Shown here piece by piece: positions 8,518 to 18,219 of a stretch of DNA of 64,000 bases (positions within the stretch are counted from its first letter, which is position 1; each line of letters starts with the position of its first letter). Origin of the DNA: Candidatus Nitrospira kreftii (GTDB lineage Bacteria; Nitrospirota; Nitrospiria; Nitrospirales; Nitrospiraceae); the NCBI GenBank assembly GCA_014058405.1, contig CP047423.1, positions 1,116,001 through 1,180,000 on the forward strand. Direction: 5' to 3'. A model generated the notes under the pieces. It was not told where the DNA came from and made no database searches. It saw nothing but the letters and a program-made list of their open reading frames with translations. The position numbers were made by a program, and so were the translations under genes.

Positions 8518-8595
8518 ATGGATATTATTCCGCTGTACGCATTGGTGTATATTGTAATCATCCTCGGTGGGTGGTACGTGTACAATCGGTTCTAA
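8518..8595 (+). CDS. 25-residue hydrophobic peptide
   Basis: Tiny ORF with a good Shine-Dalgarno (AAGGAGCGG) directly upstream. The product is almost entirely one membrane helix (ALVYIVIILGGWYVYNRF at the C-terminus). Such short single-helix proteins are common regulators or stabilisers of membrane complexes, but no family is recognised. The 3' half lies in the first copy of a 38-bp-spaced direct repeat whose second copy is frameshifted. This may mark duplication or decay of a slightly longer gene. Confidence 0.45.
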   Translation: MDIIPLYALVYIVIILGGWYVYNRF

Positions 8596-8623
8596 TCATC
8601 CTCGGTGGGTTGATCGTGTACAA
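8555..8623 (+). repeat. Imperfect tandem duplication, 38-bp period
   Basis: Copies at 8555-8585 and 8593-8623 match at 28 of 31 bases (both begin TAATCATCCTCGGTGGGT). The period is not a multiple of three, so the second copy is read in another frame (LIILGGLIVYK). The rest of 8624-8898 shows only a weak hydrophobic ORF (8652-8849) without a ribosome-binding site. Confidence 0.65.
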
Positions 8624-8898
8624 AATGAGTGCGTAGGTCGCCGGCCTAGAATTGGGCATCCTCCTAGGGGGAGGCCTCATCCTCCTGAGAAGTACTCTTG
8701 CGGTGTATCTGATCCAGTCTTGCGGTGTCAGCGCCGATGCTATACATCCTCAAAGCACCGAACTGAAAAGTCCCCTGAACACCGAGTCACAATGTTCCTT
8801 CACCGATCATCCAGACGGGGGAGGGTCGGATGCTGCGAAGGGAGGATGAACGTGTCGGTTTTGTGCAATGGAGCGTGACGTGGTATTAATGACACGTC

Positions 8899-9590
8899 AT
8901 GAATGAGCTCCTCACCTCGATCGCCACAAAGAAGATGCAGCTTGACGCGTTGCGTCCGATCTCACGCGCGGCGTTGCTAGCCTTGCAGAAATCCTATGAT
9001 GTGGACTTGACCTACACTTCTAATGCCATTGAAGGCAACACGCTGACTCTACGGGAGACGGCGGAACTGATCGAGCATGGAATTACCGTTGAGGGAAAAT
9101 CCTTGCATGATCATCTTGAAGCGATCGATCACTACGAAGCGGTCTTATGGATGCGCGAACTCGCGGCGAAGACGATACCGATTGCTCAACACACAGTGTG
9201 CGCATCGACGTATTGTGTCTCGCAGCCAGCCTGAGATCGGCGGGATGTACAGCACCATTCCCCGACGCATTGCTGGTTCCCCAGTGGTCTTTCCGAACGG
9301 CGGTGAAAATTCCCGAGCTGATGCGGGCCTATGGTGAATGGATTTCGAAGGCGGCATCTGAACCGGCTACCAGCTTTGATGCGCATTACCGGCTCGTGGC
9401 CATTCATCTATTTGCGGATGGCAACGGACGTACGGCCAGGCTTGTGATGAATGGCCTGCTCCTGCGTGGCGGGTATCCACCGGTTGCCGTTCAACCGGAA
9501 GACCGAAAAGCCTACCTCGATACACTGGAACATGCATCAATGAGGGAAGATCTGACGCCTTTTCAGACGTTCATGCATGTGTTTCTTATT
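8899..9590 (+). pseudogene. Broken Fic-domain adenylyltransferase gene
   Basis: Fic proteins transfer AMP or similar groups to target proteins. The pieces lie in three frames. The first (8899 to about 9195) has the inhibitory-helix motif (S/T)xxxE(G/N) in TSNAIEGNTL. The second (about 9200-9297) reads RSQPEIGGMYSTIPRRIAGS. The third (from about 9302) reads KIPELMRAY and contains the Fic core HLFADGNGRTAR. At least two frameshifts, near 9195 and 9300, separate them. Similarity fades near 9585, where a convergent gene ends. The catalytic core is conserved but cannot be joined to the N-terminal part, so the gene is probably dead unless these are sequence errors. Confidence 0.75.
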
Positions 9591-9957
9591 CCGGCGAGAT
9601 GCCTAATCCTCCGAGCAGAGGCAGTATGCTCTCCTCTCCAGGTCCCTTGCCCTCCTTTGACGCCTGGCTGATGTCAGACAAGAGTTGCCCGGCTTCGGGG
9701 CTCAATTGTTTCAGCCGTTTGCCCAGTTGGCCTGACATCATGCTTCGTTGGACCTCGTCGTCCGTGAGTTGTCCATCCTTGATGCTTTGCTGGATGATCT
9801 GAGCCAAAGATTCAACCTTCGCCAGGATTTCCGGGGGCATTCCATTTAAAATTCTTTCTGCGCCCTGCTGCCCCCCACCGAGTTGGGCATAGGCTGGAAC
9901 GTCGAATAATAAGAAAATCCAGCAGATAGCGATCAGCATTGATCTTCTCACCCTCAT
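9586..9957 (-). CDS. Small secreted hypothetical protein
   Basis: A 123-residue protein with a clear Sec signal peptide (MRVRRS, then LIAICWIFLLF, cleavage near AYA-Q). The mature part is helical and polar, rich in Gln, Glu and Leu (PPEILAKVESLAQIIQQSIK and later LTDDEVQRSMMSG). It has no cysteines after the signal peptide and no catalytic motif. GAGAGGAGG precedes the ATG. The predicted location is the periplasm. No family is recognised. It converges on the fic remnant. Confidence 0.7.
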   Translation of the reverse strand: MRVRRSMLIAICWIFLLFDVPAYAQLGGGQQGAERILNGMPPEILAKVESLAQIIQQSIKDGQLTDDEVQRSMMSGQLGKRLKQLSPEAGQLLSDISQASKEGKGPGEESILPLLGGLGISPE

Positions 9958-10196
9958 AGCAACCTCCTCTCCAGTAACCTTACGAATCGAGTTTAGTCAT
10001 CTCAGTCTGTGCAGGATGCCTGCCAGCGTCCATTGAAACGGCGACGAAGTAAAAATGGCATAAGAAGAGTCAAGTACGCCTGGAAGTCTACCGATACAGT
10101 CCTATACTCATTTGAGAAGATAGGGAAATGTTTAGATGAACTGTCGGATGCTTGGTGGTGGGCATCATCTGAATCTAATGGTGGAGGGGAGCGCCG

Positions 10197-10964
10197 ATGA
10201 TTGAGGCCTGGCAATTTCCGGACGTGACGATCTATTTGGTGGGCATTCTTGGACTTCTGGTCGTGTGGCAATACTACCAGATGCAGATCATGGCCGGCCG
10301 CATACTGGCCGTCGACATCTTCGATCGTTCCGGGATCCGGATGTATCTCTATATCGCTCCTGATGATGACCACATCTGTGAGGTGTGTGCGGCGTCGAAT
10401 GGGCGCGTGTATTTGCCGTCCCAGGTTGCGAAGAAAAATTTTTCACCTCTCGATGGGAGATGCCAACGACCAACTCCCTGTATCGGAGTGCTGATTGGAC
10501 TCTACGGAGCTTGGTTGGAAGCCAGAGGGGTGCTGGAGAATCTTCGTCGGAATATTAAAAACGGAGGGATCCAACTTTCAGCAGAGGAAGTGCGAGCCTT
10601 GGTCAACGGGCAATGGGAACGCTGCATCAGTGCCGATACGGACCGCCTGGGGATCCAGATGATTGAGGCGCTCTCCTATGAAAAGATTAATCAGGAGATC
10701 GCGATCCAAGGGTATCGCTATGTTGTCGAAGAAGCCAGAGAAGTCCGGCACCTATTACTGCTCGTTCCGGCCTACCTTCGGCTCCTGCAGCTGCTTCTTC
10801 GGGCCGGGGAGGAGGCCGAAGCACTCGAAATGATTGAGCGCTTTGAAAGCCGCTTCCCGTCGACAAAACGTGGTGCACATTTTCCGTCGGAGAAACAGCG
10901 AGAGACTATGAAGACAAAAAAAGCTCAATTGCTGAAGGGCCTGTCACTGAAAATGTCGGCCTAG
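10197..10964 (+). CDS. Membrane-anchored protein with CxxC motif, unknown function
   Basis: A 255-residue protein. Residues about 8-28 form one membrane helix (TIYLVGILGLLVVWQYYQM). Next is a small domain with CEVCAASNGRVY (cysteines near 62 and 65) and two more cysteines (RCQRPTPC, near 89 and 95), which could form a metal site. The C-terminal half is helical (residues about 105-255), with leucine-rich stretches and a basic end, and may be TPR-like. No recognised family. The HICEVC...GRVY pattern loosely recalls the minor-head or metal-binding motif of phage Mu gpF-like proteins, but the context gives no support. No operon partner. Confidence 0.65.
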   Translation: MIEAWQFPDVTIYLVGILGLLVVWQYYQMQIMAGRILAVDIFDRSGIRMYLYIAPDDDHICEVCAASNGRVYLPSQVAKKNFSPLDGRCQRPTPCIGVLIGLYGAWLEARGVLENLRRNIKNGGIQLSAEEVRALVNGQWERCISADTDRLGIQMIEALSYEKINQEIAIQGYRYVVEEAREVRHLLLLVPAYLRLLQLLLRAGEEAEALEMIERFESRFPSTKRGAHFPSEKQRETMKTKKAQLLKGLSLKMSA

Positions 10965-11046
10965 CGAGCTTCAGGATGAGCCCGCTGTCTAGATCATGAC
11001 AGTCCTATCACACGACTTATCTCGAACGTCTAAGCACGATGCTACC

Positions 11047-12471
11047 CTAGTAATTGGTTTCAAGACTGGTCGGTGTCTTATTGAGGACGGTCGCAGCTGC
11101 TTGCGATAGGGCAGCATCATGAGTATGGTCTGGCGAATAGATCCGAAATTGAATGAGTCTTGTAGGAAGCAGATCAAGAAATTCTTCGAGGGGTTCGGAG
11201 GAGACTTGGCCGTTACCGGGATCATAGACGTATAAGGGGTTTCCGCGGCGATCTTTAGGATCAGGTCGTGGATCCAGGAGGGCCATGTCCACCCGGAATG
11301 GGAGTCGCTTCAGGCCTGCCGGCAATTCTTTCATAATCTGCTGTTCGAAGTGGCGATGGCTGGGAAACGCCATTCCGCGCTCCTGCCCCTTTTCTTTCAG
11401 GGTCGTGCTGTAGGCCATCTTCCATTTAACATCGCGGTCCAAGATTCTTGCCCACTCCTGCCCCAACTGCCGGCGGAGTTTGTGGCGGGAGTGTTTCCAG
11501 TCTCGAACCTCTTCCAAGAGCGACCAATCAGTCAGGATGCGATAGTCTTCCATCTTCTTTCGCGGATCGCGCGGGCACAGCAGCGACATCGTCTGGCCGA
11601 AAATATCGCGTAGATGGATGTCGATGGCCCTCGTCGTACGGTGATAATACACGTTGGAGTAGAGGTACATTCTCGTGTTCAAAAACATTTGGAGCGCGGG
11701 AAGCCCGGTTTTATGAATGGTGAATCCCTTGTCGGTCACGATCGTATAATGAATTAACCGTGTCAGATCGACCGGGCCCACAGCGACGCCGCACATGTAG
11801 GAATCCCGCAAGACATAATCCAGATTGTCTCCGGTATAGCTTCCGGAGATCACCGGTTGGAGCATGTTCAACCATCGAGGTAACCGGGAATTATCCTTAC
11901 CCTTTTCTTTGAGAATCAGATGAGCGATCTGATCCGGATTGATTTCTTCTCCCTTCGCGAAGGGCCCTGAAGGGCTTCGGCGGATTTTCCTGATCACCGG
12001 AGCCAAGTGCTCTCGGATGATGATCTGCCCCAAGCGTTCGTGAGAGAGGCCCATGCCATGGAGAAAATTGTCGTCGAAGAAATGGCAAAACGGACCGTGT
12101 CCGATATCGTGCACCAAGGCCGTGACCCGCAAGAGCTCTTCCACATAATTGGCCGACGGCACCTCTTTGACCACTTTCTTGAGGAAGGGATACAGATGTC
12201 GGGCGAATCGTCCTGCCACGTGCATCGTCCCCAAGGAGTGAACGAAGCGGGTATGCTCGGCAGACGGATAGACCCAACGGGCACTTTGGAGTTGATAAAT
12301 ATACCGTAGGCGTTGGACCCACGGAGAATCGATCAGATCTTTCTCGGTGAACTCGTGCGGATCAGGAGTCGCGTAAGGAACGGTGAAGGTAACATACTTG
12401 TGAATCGGATCAGCGATGAGTGCCGATCCATCATACGGAGCATTCGGTCGGTCTGCAGGTTCCATAACCAC
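11047..12471 (-). CDS. HD-superfamily phosphohydrolase (COG1078-type, dGTPase-like)
   Basis: Metal-dependent phosphohydrolase related to dNTP triphosphohydrolases and SAMHD1. Of 474 residues, the HD core shows HTRFVHSLG (His73 and His78), then ALVHDIGHGPFCH (HD at 121-122) and a later conserved NLDYVLRDSY segment carrying the last metal Asp. It likely hydrolyses dNTPs or another nucleotide in the cytoplasm; the substrate is unknown. It can start at GTG 12471 or ATG 12465. It follows the DUF2062 gene by a few bases, within a minus-strand series that includes thiL and lon. Confidence 0.85.
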   Translation of the reverse strand: MVMEPADRPNAPYDGSALIADPIHKYVTFTVPYATPDPHEFTEKDLIDSPWVQRLRYIYQLQSARWVYPSAEHTRFVHSLGTMHVAGRFARHLYPFLKKVVKEVPSANYVEELLRVTALVHDIGHGPFCHFFDDNFLHGMGLSHERLGQIIIREHLAPVIRKIRRSPSGPFAKGEEINPDQIAHLILKEKGKDNSRLPRWLNMLQPVISGSYTGDNLDYVLRDSYMCGVAVGPVDLTRLIHYTIVTDKGFTIHKTGLPALQMFLNTRMYLYSNVYYHRTTRAIDIHLRDIFGQTMSLLCPRDPRKKMEDYRILTDWSLLEEVRDWKHSRHKLRRQLGQEWARILDRDVKWKMAYSTTLKEKGQERGMAFPSHRHFEQQIMKELPAGLKRLPFRVDMALLDPRPDPKDRRGNPLYVYDPGNGQVSSEPLEEFLDLLPTRLIQFRIYSPDHTHDAALSQAAATVLNKTPTSLETNY

Positions 12472-12479
12472 CAGGCATC

Positions 12480-12995
12480 TTAGCTCACCGAGTCTGAAGG
12501 CGGCAATGGCTTGGCGGTGGGGGTCTCTGAGTTATGGCGATATTTCACCAGGAAAAAATACGCGACAGGATACGACAACAGTGCTCCGAGCACACTGAGA
12601 ACGAGCCCTCCCAGCACAAAGGGACCTGCGTATGGCAGGACTTGGTCATAGATCCCGCTGAAGCTTAAATCATGCCAATCGAACGTCGGCACGTCTGTGC
12701 GACCTAACAACAGGGCACCGGTCCAATAGGTCACGCCCAATATCGGAATGATCGTCCAGGGGTTGTTGACAAACGCCCCCGCCAGTAACGCTAAAAAGTT
12801 GAGACCGAACAGCCATGTGCACAGTGCTACCATTGCGGTGTGAAGACCATAGGCCGGTGAAAAGGCGATGAAGATCCCCAGCGCAAAGGCCAACGCTGTG
12901 CGTTGTGGCGATTCTTGCAAGTGGAGCACTTGGCGTAGCAGTGCGCGGAATGATCGAGTTCCTCCAGCAGAGGGATGTTTACCCGCGTCTGTCAT
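12480..12995 (-). CDS. DUF2062 membrane protein
   Basis: A 171-residue inner-membrane protein with about three to four hydrophobic segments. It carries the DUF2062 signature around SPQRTALAFALGIFIAFSP (residues about 31-49) and the FVNNPWTIIP stretch. The biochemical role of the family is unknown. The start overlaps the thiL stop by one base, so the two are coupled. The short C-terminal tail is polar. Confidence 0.8.
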   Translation of the reverse strand: MTDAGKHPSAGGTRSFRALLRQVLHLQESPQRTALAFALGIFIAFSPAYGLHTAMVALCTWLFGLNFLALLAGAFVNNPWTIIPILGVTYWTGALLLGRTDVPTFDWHDLSFSGIYDQVLPYAGPFVLGGLVLSVLGALLSYPVAYFFLVKYRHNSETPTAKPLPPSDSVS

Positions 12996-14035
12996 CAGCG
13001 GAAATGCTCGTAGCTGGTCAGCGGTAGGGGCTGCTTTCGGCCGTGGGAGGTCATCTGGATTCCAAATTTCTGCGGGCGAATGGTCCCGATACGGGTAATC
13101 CGATAGCCTCGTGCCCGCGTTTGTCGTTCGAGCGCACTCCGAGATCTCGGCGATGCGGTAAACAGAAGTTCGTAGTCTTCACCTCCGGTGATCGCGAGTT
13201 GAGTCGGCGAGACGTCATAGGCTTCTGCATACGCTCTGCAGGCCGGTGAAAGTGGAAGGTTCTCAATCTCCACCTCTGCTCCGACACCGCTTTCTGCACA
13301 CAGGTGTCGAAGATCTCCGGAGAGACCATCGGACACATCAATGGCGGCAGTGGCCAGCCGTCCGTTATTGAGCCACTGGCCCTCGGCAACCCTTGCTGTC
13401 GGGTGGAAGTGGCGGCGTATCAGAAATTGTCGATGGGAGCGAGATAATTGTGATCGCTTCTTTTGGGATGATCGAGAGGTTTTGCTGTTTGCCAACAAGC
13501 GGAGACCGGCGAGCGAGTCTCCTAGGGTGCCTGACACATAAATCTGGTCTCCCACCCTTGCACCATGGCGAAACAACGCACGGCGTTTGGCGGTAGTCCC
13601 GACCAATGTGATGCTGAAAAAAAGTCCGGCTTTGGATGCCGAGGTATCTCCTCCGATCAACGCCACGCCATAGAGGCGGCATGCCTTCATCATCCCTCTG
13701 TACAAGTCGTAGACTTGTGGTTGACTCAGCTTTTTGGGGATGGCGAGTGATATGAGCAGATACCGAGGAACTGCTCCCATTGCGGCAAGATCGCTAAGGT
13801 TGGCCATCGCGGCCCGGTATCCAATTGACTCTGGAGTGGCAGATGTGAGGGTGAAATGGATTCCTTCTACGAGTAGGTCCGTCGTAAGGTGCCACCACCT
13901 CGGTGAGCTGGTTTCAACCACCGCTGCGTCATCACCGATGCCATGGACGAGACCCGGAGCGTGATGGGCAAACTGGCGCTTCAACCCTTGAATCAGAGCG
14001 AATTCCTGAAGGGGTTTGGCCATAGGAAGCGCCAT
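12995..14035 (-). CDS. thiL: Thiamine-monophosphate kinase
   Basis: ATP-dependent enzyme that phosphorylates thiamine monophosphate to the active cofactor thiamine diphosphate. The 346-residue protein has the PurM/ThiL layout: GIGDDAAVV near residue 36, TTDLLVEGIHF, IGGDTSASK, IDVSDGLSGDL and ITGGEDYELLF. Starts at ATG 14035 or 14023 are both possible. Nine bases separate it from the lon stop, so it is probably in a lon-thiL operon. A Lys/Arg/Ser-rich insertion (near TSRSSQKKRSQLSRSHR) in the middle is unusual in ThiL and may be a surface loop. Confidence 0.92.
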   Translation of the reverse strand: MALPMAKPLQEFALIQGLKRQFAHHAPGLVHGIGDDAAVVETSSPRWWHLTTDLLVEGIHFTLTSATPESIGYRAAMANLSDLAAMGAVPRYLLISLAIPKKLSQPQVYDLYRGMMKACRLYGVALIGGDTSASKAGLFFSITLVGTTAKRRALFRHGARVGDQIYVSGTLGDSLAGLRLLANSKTSRSSQKKRSQLSRSHRQFLIRRHFHPTARVAEGQWLNNGRLATAAIDVSDGLSGDLRHLCAESGVGAEVEIENLPLSPACRAYAEAYDVSPTQLAITGGEDYELLFTASPRSRSALERQTRARGYRITRIGTIRPQKFGIQMTSHGRKQPLPLTSYEHFR

Positions 14036-14044
14036 GGCGCGATC

Positions 14045-16543
14045 CTATGAGCTAGTTGGCACGCGCCCGGCTCTCAAAGTGGCAGGCAGTTCGTGCGGTC
14101 GTCTGCCTTTTCCGGATCGTAAAGGCCGGATGCGGGCAGGTGCAGGAGGAGCCGGCGGCTTGTTCGAGGTCGACGCAGCCTTGGTCCTTCGTCGAAGGGC
14201 GATCTTCATGACGTCGTCCATGGTGTCGACAAACGCCAATTGGATGCCTTTCAGGAGATGTTTGGGAATTTCCTCAAGGTCTTTTTTGTTTCGACGTGGG
14301 AGGATGACGGTGGTGAGCTTGGCCCGTTTTGCCGCCAAGATCTTTTCCTTGAGTCCTCCGATCGGAAGCACGCGACCGCGCAGGGTGATCTCACCAGTCA
14401 TGGCCAGATCCCGCCTCGCGGGAGTGCCGGAAAACGCCGAAGCAATGGCCGTAGCCATCGTGATGCCAGCGGAAGGACCGTCTTTAGGGATGGCGCCAGC
14501 CGGGACATGGATGTGGAGGTCTTGCTTGCTGAACATCGCAGGATTCAAGTTTAAGGTCTTTTCTCGTGACCGGACGTAGCTGAGGGCGGCCTGAGCGGAT
14601 TCCTTCATCACATCTCCGAGGTGCCCGGTGAGGGTCAATTGGCCTTTACCCTTCATCACCGTCGCCTCGATGTACAGAACGTCGCCGCCCGATTCGGTCC
14701 AGGCTAGGCCGGTTGCCACTCCAATCTCATCTTTCTCGAGTTCCGCTTCCGGCACGTACTTCGACACCCCCAAATATTTATTGAGATTGGATTGGTCGAT
14801 GGGAAACCCCTGTCCTTTGCCCTCCGCGACTTTCTTCGCCACTTTGCGCATGACATTGGCAATTTCACGTTCAAGGTTCCGTACCCCGGCTTCCCTGGTG
14901 TAGTGAGAAATAATCTGCCTGATCGCTGCTTCTGTGAGCCGGACATGTTTGTTCGTGATACCATGTTCTTCGAGCTGACGCGGAATGAGGTATTTCTGCG
15001 CAATGCCGAGCTTCTCTTCTTCCGTGTAGCCAGGAATTTCAATGACCTCCATGCGATCACGGAGCGCGGGCAGGATGGGATCGATTAAGTTGGCCGTGGT
15101 GATGAACATGACTTCGGTCAGGTCGAAGGGAACTCCGAGATAATGGTCGGTGAATGCGCTGTTTTGTTCCGGGTCAAGAACTTCCAGCAAAGCAGCGGAG
15201 GGATCGCCTCGAAAGTCCATTCCAACTTTGTCCACCTCATCGAGCATGAATACCGGATTGCTGGTGCCGGCTTGCTTCATCCCCTGGATGATGCGCCCGG
15301 GTAACGCACCTACATAGGTTCGACGGTGTCCGCGGATTTCTGCCTCGTCGCGAACGCCCCCTAAGCTAATACGCACAAATTCCCGACCCAATGCACGGGC
15401 AATTGACTTGCCTAACGAGGTCTTGCCGACGCCAGGCGGGCCCACGAAACAGAGGATCGGGCCCTTCATTTTTTCTTTCAGCTTTCGGACGGCTAGATAT
15501 TCGAGAATCCGTTCCTTGACCTTTTCAAGATCATAGTGGTCGTCGTTCAATACCTTGGCCGCCGCTTTCAGCTCAAGATTGTCTTTCGACCGCTTCGACC
15601 AAGGCAATTCGACCATCCATTCCAGGTACGTTCGCACCGTCGCGGATTCGGCCGTATCCGGATGCATCTTCTCAAGCCGCTTGAGCTGTTTTTCGGATTC
15701 TTTCAACACCTTCTCAGGCATCTTGGCGTCTTTGATGCGTTTGCGAAACTCCGTGATTTCTTCCGCCCGTTCATCGAGTTCGCCCAACTCTTTTTGAATG
15801 GCCTTCAATTGTTCTCTGAGAAAGTACTCACGCTGAGTCTTGTCCATCTCACCTTTGGCTTGCGCCTGAATCTTTTGCTGCATCGAGAGGACTTCAATCT
15901 CTTTCCCAAGGATGTCGCTCACCTGGCGAAGGCGCTGGATCGGATCGGAAATTTCCAAGACGGCTTGAGTGGCGTCGACTTTCAACCCAAGATTTGAGGC
16001 CACCATGTCGGCCAGTCGGCCCGGCTCTTCGAGGTTTTCAATGACGACCATGACATCGGGGATCAAAACCTTGCCCAAGCTCACGATCCGTTCGATCTGT
16101 TCTTTGACGGTGCGCATGACGGCTTCTGCCTCAAGTGTCGTTGCCGCTGGCTTGGCGTCAATCAGCTTGTCGATTCGGACGGAGTAATAGGGGTCGGTCT
16201 GAATGTATTTGGTGATTTTTGCTTTGGCGATACCCTGAACCAAAATCTTGATGCGCTCATCCGGCAGCTTCAGCATCCGCATGATGATCCCGACGGTGCC
16301 GATCGTATGGATGTCTTTAGGTGAAGGATTTTCGACGTCGAGCGCCTTTTGTGTTGCAAGGAAGATCATTCGATTCCCGGCGAGGGCAGCTTCGATGGCC
16401 TTAATCGACATGTCGCGTCCGACGAAGAGTGGAAGCACCATGTATGGAAAGACGACGATATCCCGAACCGGTAAGAGCGGAAGCTGGGTTGGAACCTCAA
16501 TGTTTTGAGGGGGCTGAATATCTTGCTCGTTTGGGTCAGTCAT
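14045..16543 (-). CDS. lon: ATP-dependent serine protease Lon
   Basis: Cytosolic AAA+ protease that degrades misfolded and regulatory proteins. The 832 residues comprise an N-terminal substrate-binding domain (from [18 protein letters not shown]), a coiled-coil linker ([20 protein letters not shown]), an AAA module with Walker A GPPGVGKT (368-375) and Walker B FMLDEVDK, and the C-terminal protease domain. The catalytic Ser691 lies in KDGPSAGIT, and the catalytic lysine lies in the following [10 protein letters not shown] region. A basic, Pro/Ala-rich C-terminal extension (about 35 residues) follows. It is probably first in the minus-strand operon with thiL, DUF2062 and the HD protein. A promoter likely lies in 16544-16778, but none was convincing by eye. 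Confidence 0.96.
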   Translation of the reverse strand: MTDPNEQDIQPPQNIEVPTQLPLLPVRDIVVFPYMVLPLFVGRDMSIKAIEAALAGNRMIFLATQKALDVENPSPKDIHTIGTVGIIMRMLKLPDERIKILVQGIAKAKITKYIQTDPYYSVRIDKLIDAKPAATTLEAEAVMRTVKEQIERIVSLGKVLIPDVMVVIENLEEPGRLADMVASNLGLKVDATQAVLEISDPIQRLRQVSDILGKEIEVLSMQQKIQAQAKGEMDKTQREYFLREQLKAIQKELGELDERAEEITEFRKRIKDAKMPEKVLKESEKQLKRLEKMHPDTAESATVRTYLEWMVELPWSKRSKDNLELKAAAKVLNDDHYDLEKVKERILEYLAVRKLKEKMKGPILCFVGPPGVGKTSLGKSIARALGREFVRISLGGVRDEAEIRGHRRTYVGALPGRIIQGMKQAGTSNPVFMLDEVDKVGMDFRGDPSAALLEVLDPEQNSAFTDHYLGVPFDLTEVMFITTANLIDPILPALRDRMEVIEIPGYTEEEKLGIAQKYLIPRQLEEHGITNKHVRLTEAAIRQIISHYTREAGVRNLEREIANVMRKVAKKVAEGKGQGFPIDQSNLNKYLGVSKYVPEAELEKDEIGVATGLAWTESGGDVLYIEATVMKGKGQLTLTGHLGDVMKESAQAALSYVRSREKTLNLNPAMFSKQDLHIHVPAGAIPKDGPSAGITMATAIASAFSGTPARRDLAMTGEITLRGRVLPIGGLKEKILAAKRAKLTTVILPRRNKKDLEEIPKHLLKGIQLAFVDTMDDVMKIALRRRTKAASTSNKPPAPPAPARIRPLRSGKGRRPHELPATLRAGRVPTSS

Positions 16544-16778
16544 GTATGTGCCTGTTCGTTAAGCAGAAGAACGAGATGTCGACTCCACTGCAAGGTTGAT
16601 TCCCGAGCATATCATGAGACGTCTCTTTTCCTAATCGTTCAGTCATTTGTTGGAGCGGAGTCTTCCGTCGAGATTATGTGTCGACGCGGGCGGTGGCCGC
16701 CCTGGTCACTCCTATAACGGAGCTGAACCGCGATATCGACAGGTCTTTGCGACAGAGCGCGCATCCAGACTGATGGAA

Positions 16779-17675
16779 TCAACTCCGTCGATTAGTCGGC
16801 GTGGTACGCATTCGAGTCGAAAGGTAGTCGCGAAATTCTGCTCCTAACGCCGGATTTTTCAAAGCGAACTCTACGGTGGCAATCAGGAAGCCTAGTTTGT
16901 CTCCTGCGTCATGACGCTGCCCCTCGACTTCTAGCGCATACATCGGAGATTTTCTCGCAAGTTCTTTGAGCGCGTCGGTCAGTTGGATTTCTCCATTTTT
17001 CCCGGGCCGAGTCCTTCTCAGAATGGGAAAGATTTCCGGCGGAAGCACATATCGCCCAATGACGGCCAAGGTCGAGGGTGCATCCGTTGGGGATGGCTTT
17101 TCCACCATACCTTCAACCCGATGGAGGCCATGTGCAAGGTGTTTTGGGGTGACAATCCCGTATCGGCTGACGTCGGCTTTCGGGACATCCTGGACCCCCA
17201 GAACCGCTCCATGTCGTTTTTTATAGACATGGATCAATTGCGCGAGTGCCGGAACATCGGCGTCGATAATCTCATCTCCCAGTATCACTGCAAATGGCTC
17301 ATCACCGATCAGGTGTTGCGCGCACAAGACGGCATGCCCTAAGCCGAGCGCCTCCGCCTGCCTGACATAACAGAAATTGGCCAAGTTCGAAATTTGTCGC
17401 ATTTGGTGGAGGACCTGGCTCTTCCCGGTACCTTTCAAATTTTCTTCTAATTCGACGGATCGGTCAAAGTGGTCCTCGATGGCTCGCTTGCCGCGCCCAG
17501 TGACGACGATGATGTCTTCGATACCCGAGGCGACGGCTTCTTCGACGGTATATTGGATGAGAGGTTTATCCACCAACGGTAACATCTCCTTGGGAGAGGC
17601 CTTCGTGGCAGGAAGGAATCGTGTTCCCAGACCAGCTGCAGGGATGACTGCTTTTCTCACAGTGAAACGAGACAT
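16779..17675 (-). CDS. galU: UTP--glucose-1-phosphate uridylyltransferase
   Basis: Makes UDP-glucose from UTP and glucose-1-phosphate, a precursor for surface glycans. The 298-residue protein has the nucleotidyltransferase signature AAGLGTRFLPATKASPKEML (residues about 13-32), the DKPLIQY motif, and VILGDEIID for metal binding. It lies upstream of lon on the same strand, 235 bases away, so it is probably a separate transcript. It likely supplies the polysaccharide cluster further right. Confidence 0.95.
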   Translation of the reverse strand: MSRFTVRKAVIPAAGLGTRFLPATKASPKEMLPLVDKPLIQYTVEEAVASGIEDIIVVTGRGKRAIEDHFDRSVELEENLKGTGKSQVLHQMRQISNLANFCYVRQAEALGLGHAVLCAQHLIGDEPFAVILGDEIIDADVPALAQLIHVYKKRHGAVLGVQDVPKADVSRYGIVTPKHLAHGLHRVEGMVEKPSPTDAPSTLAVIGRYVLPPEIFPILRRTRPGKNGEIQLTDALKELARKSPMYALEVEGQRHDAGDKLGFLIATVEFALKNPALGAEFRDYLSTRMRTTPTNRRS

Positions 17676-17901
17676 GGAAGGATACTATGTGATGGGTTGT
17701 GTGATGTCAAGAAACAGGGGAACTGATCGCATCGAATCAATGGTTCTGACGCGATGTTCCAACACCGATAGCTGTGTTGCATGTCGGTTGGCGTAGTCGA
17801 CCTCACTCAAGGATTCATGGCACGTGCTCTCTGCGCAATTTTCAGTGCGAGTGAATCCACGTGAGCTTTATCGATGATCCAGGTCGGTGGCATGATGTCG
17901 A

Positions 17902-18189
17902 CTATTGTGATGAGAAACGAAATTCAGAACCATCCCTCTGTCTGGCACTCGGAGGACCGTCGACTCCTTTACAATACTGGATGACCTCAATATAATCCGG
18001 AAGTTTCGCATGGGTATGTTCGAGGCCTTTGTGTCCGTGGCTGAATCGGTTTGGTCGAGAACTTTTCGTGAGGACTTCTAAGCGCTTCGATGCACAATAG
18101 CATCCCAGGATGTGGCGGATGAGAGGGGTTTGGTTTAGCTGGTCGAGAGTCGTGAGGAGCTGTGGGATGAGTCCAATCATACCACCCAT
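17902..18189 (-). CDS. Small hypothetical protein divergent from bamA
   Basis: An open frame of 95-109 residues with coding-like third-base choice. Candidate starts are ATG 18231 (overlapping the bamA start), 18189 and 18180; the inner ones avoid the overlap and have a purine-rich GGTGG nearby. The product is mixed polar (IGLIPQLLTTLDQLNQTPLI, a CYC motif, then HTHAKLPDYIEVIQYCKG). It has no signal peptide and no recognised family. The remainder of the 17676-18219 interval shows nothing I can name. It could be spurious. Confidence 0.35.
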   Translation of the reverse strand: MGGMIGLIPQLLTTLDQLNQTPLIRHILGCYCASKRLEVLTKSSRPNRFSHGHKGLEHTHAKLPDYIEVIQYCKGVDGPPSARQRDGSEFRFSSQ

Positions 18190-18219
18190 CTCTACATTTC
18201 TCCCTAGGAATCCTCGTCG

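Noticed and set aside
8652-8849. Hydrophobic ORF resembling DUF3096-type small membrane proteins
   Set aside because: It has no ribosome-binding site, an atypical tail and only a loose resemblance.
10009-10200. 63-residue ORF before the CxxC protein
   Set aside because: Composition looks non-coding, and it overlaps the next start without a plausible start signal.
10984-11001. CTGTC/GACAG stem between convergent genes
   Set aside because: Five-base stem with an eight-base loop and no T-tract; too weak to call a terminator.
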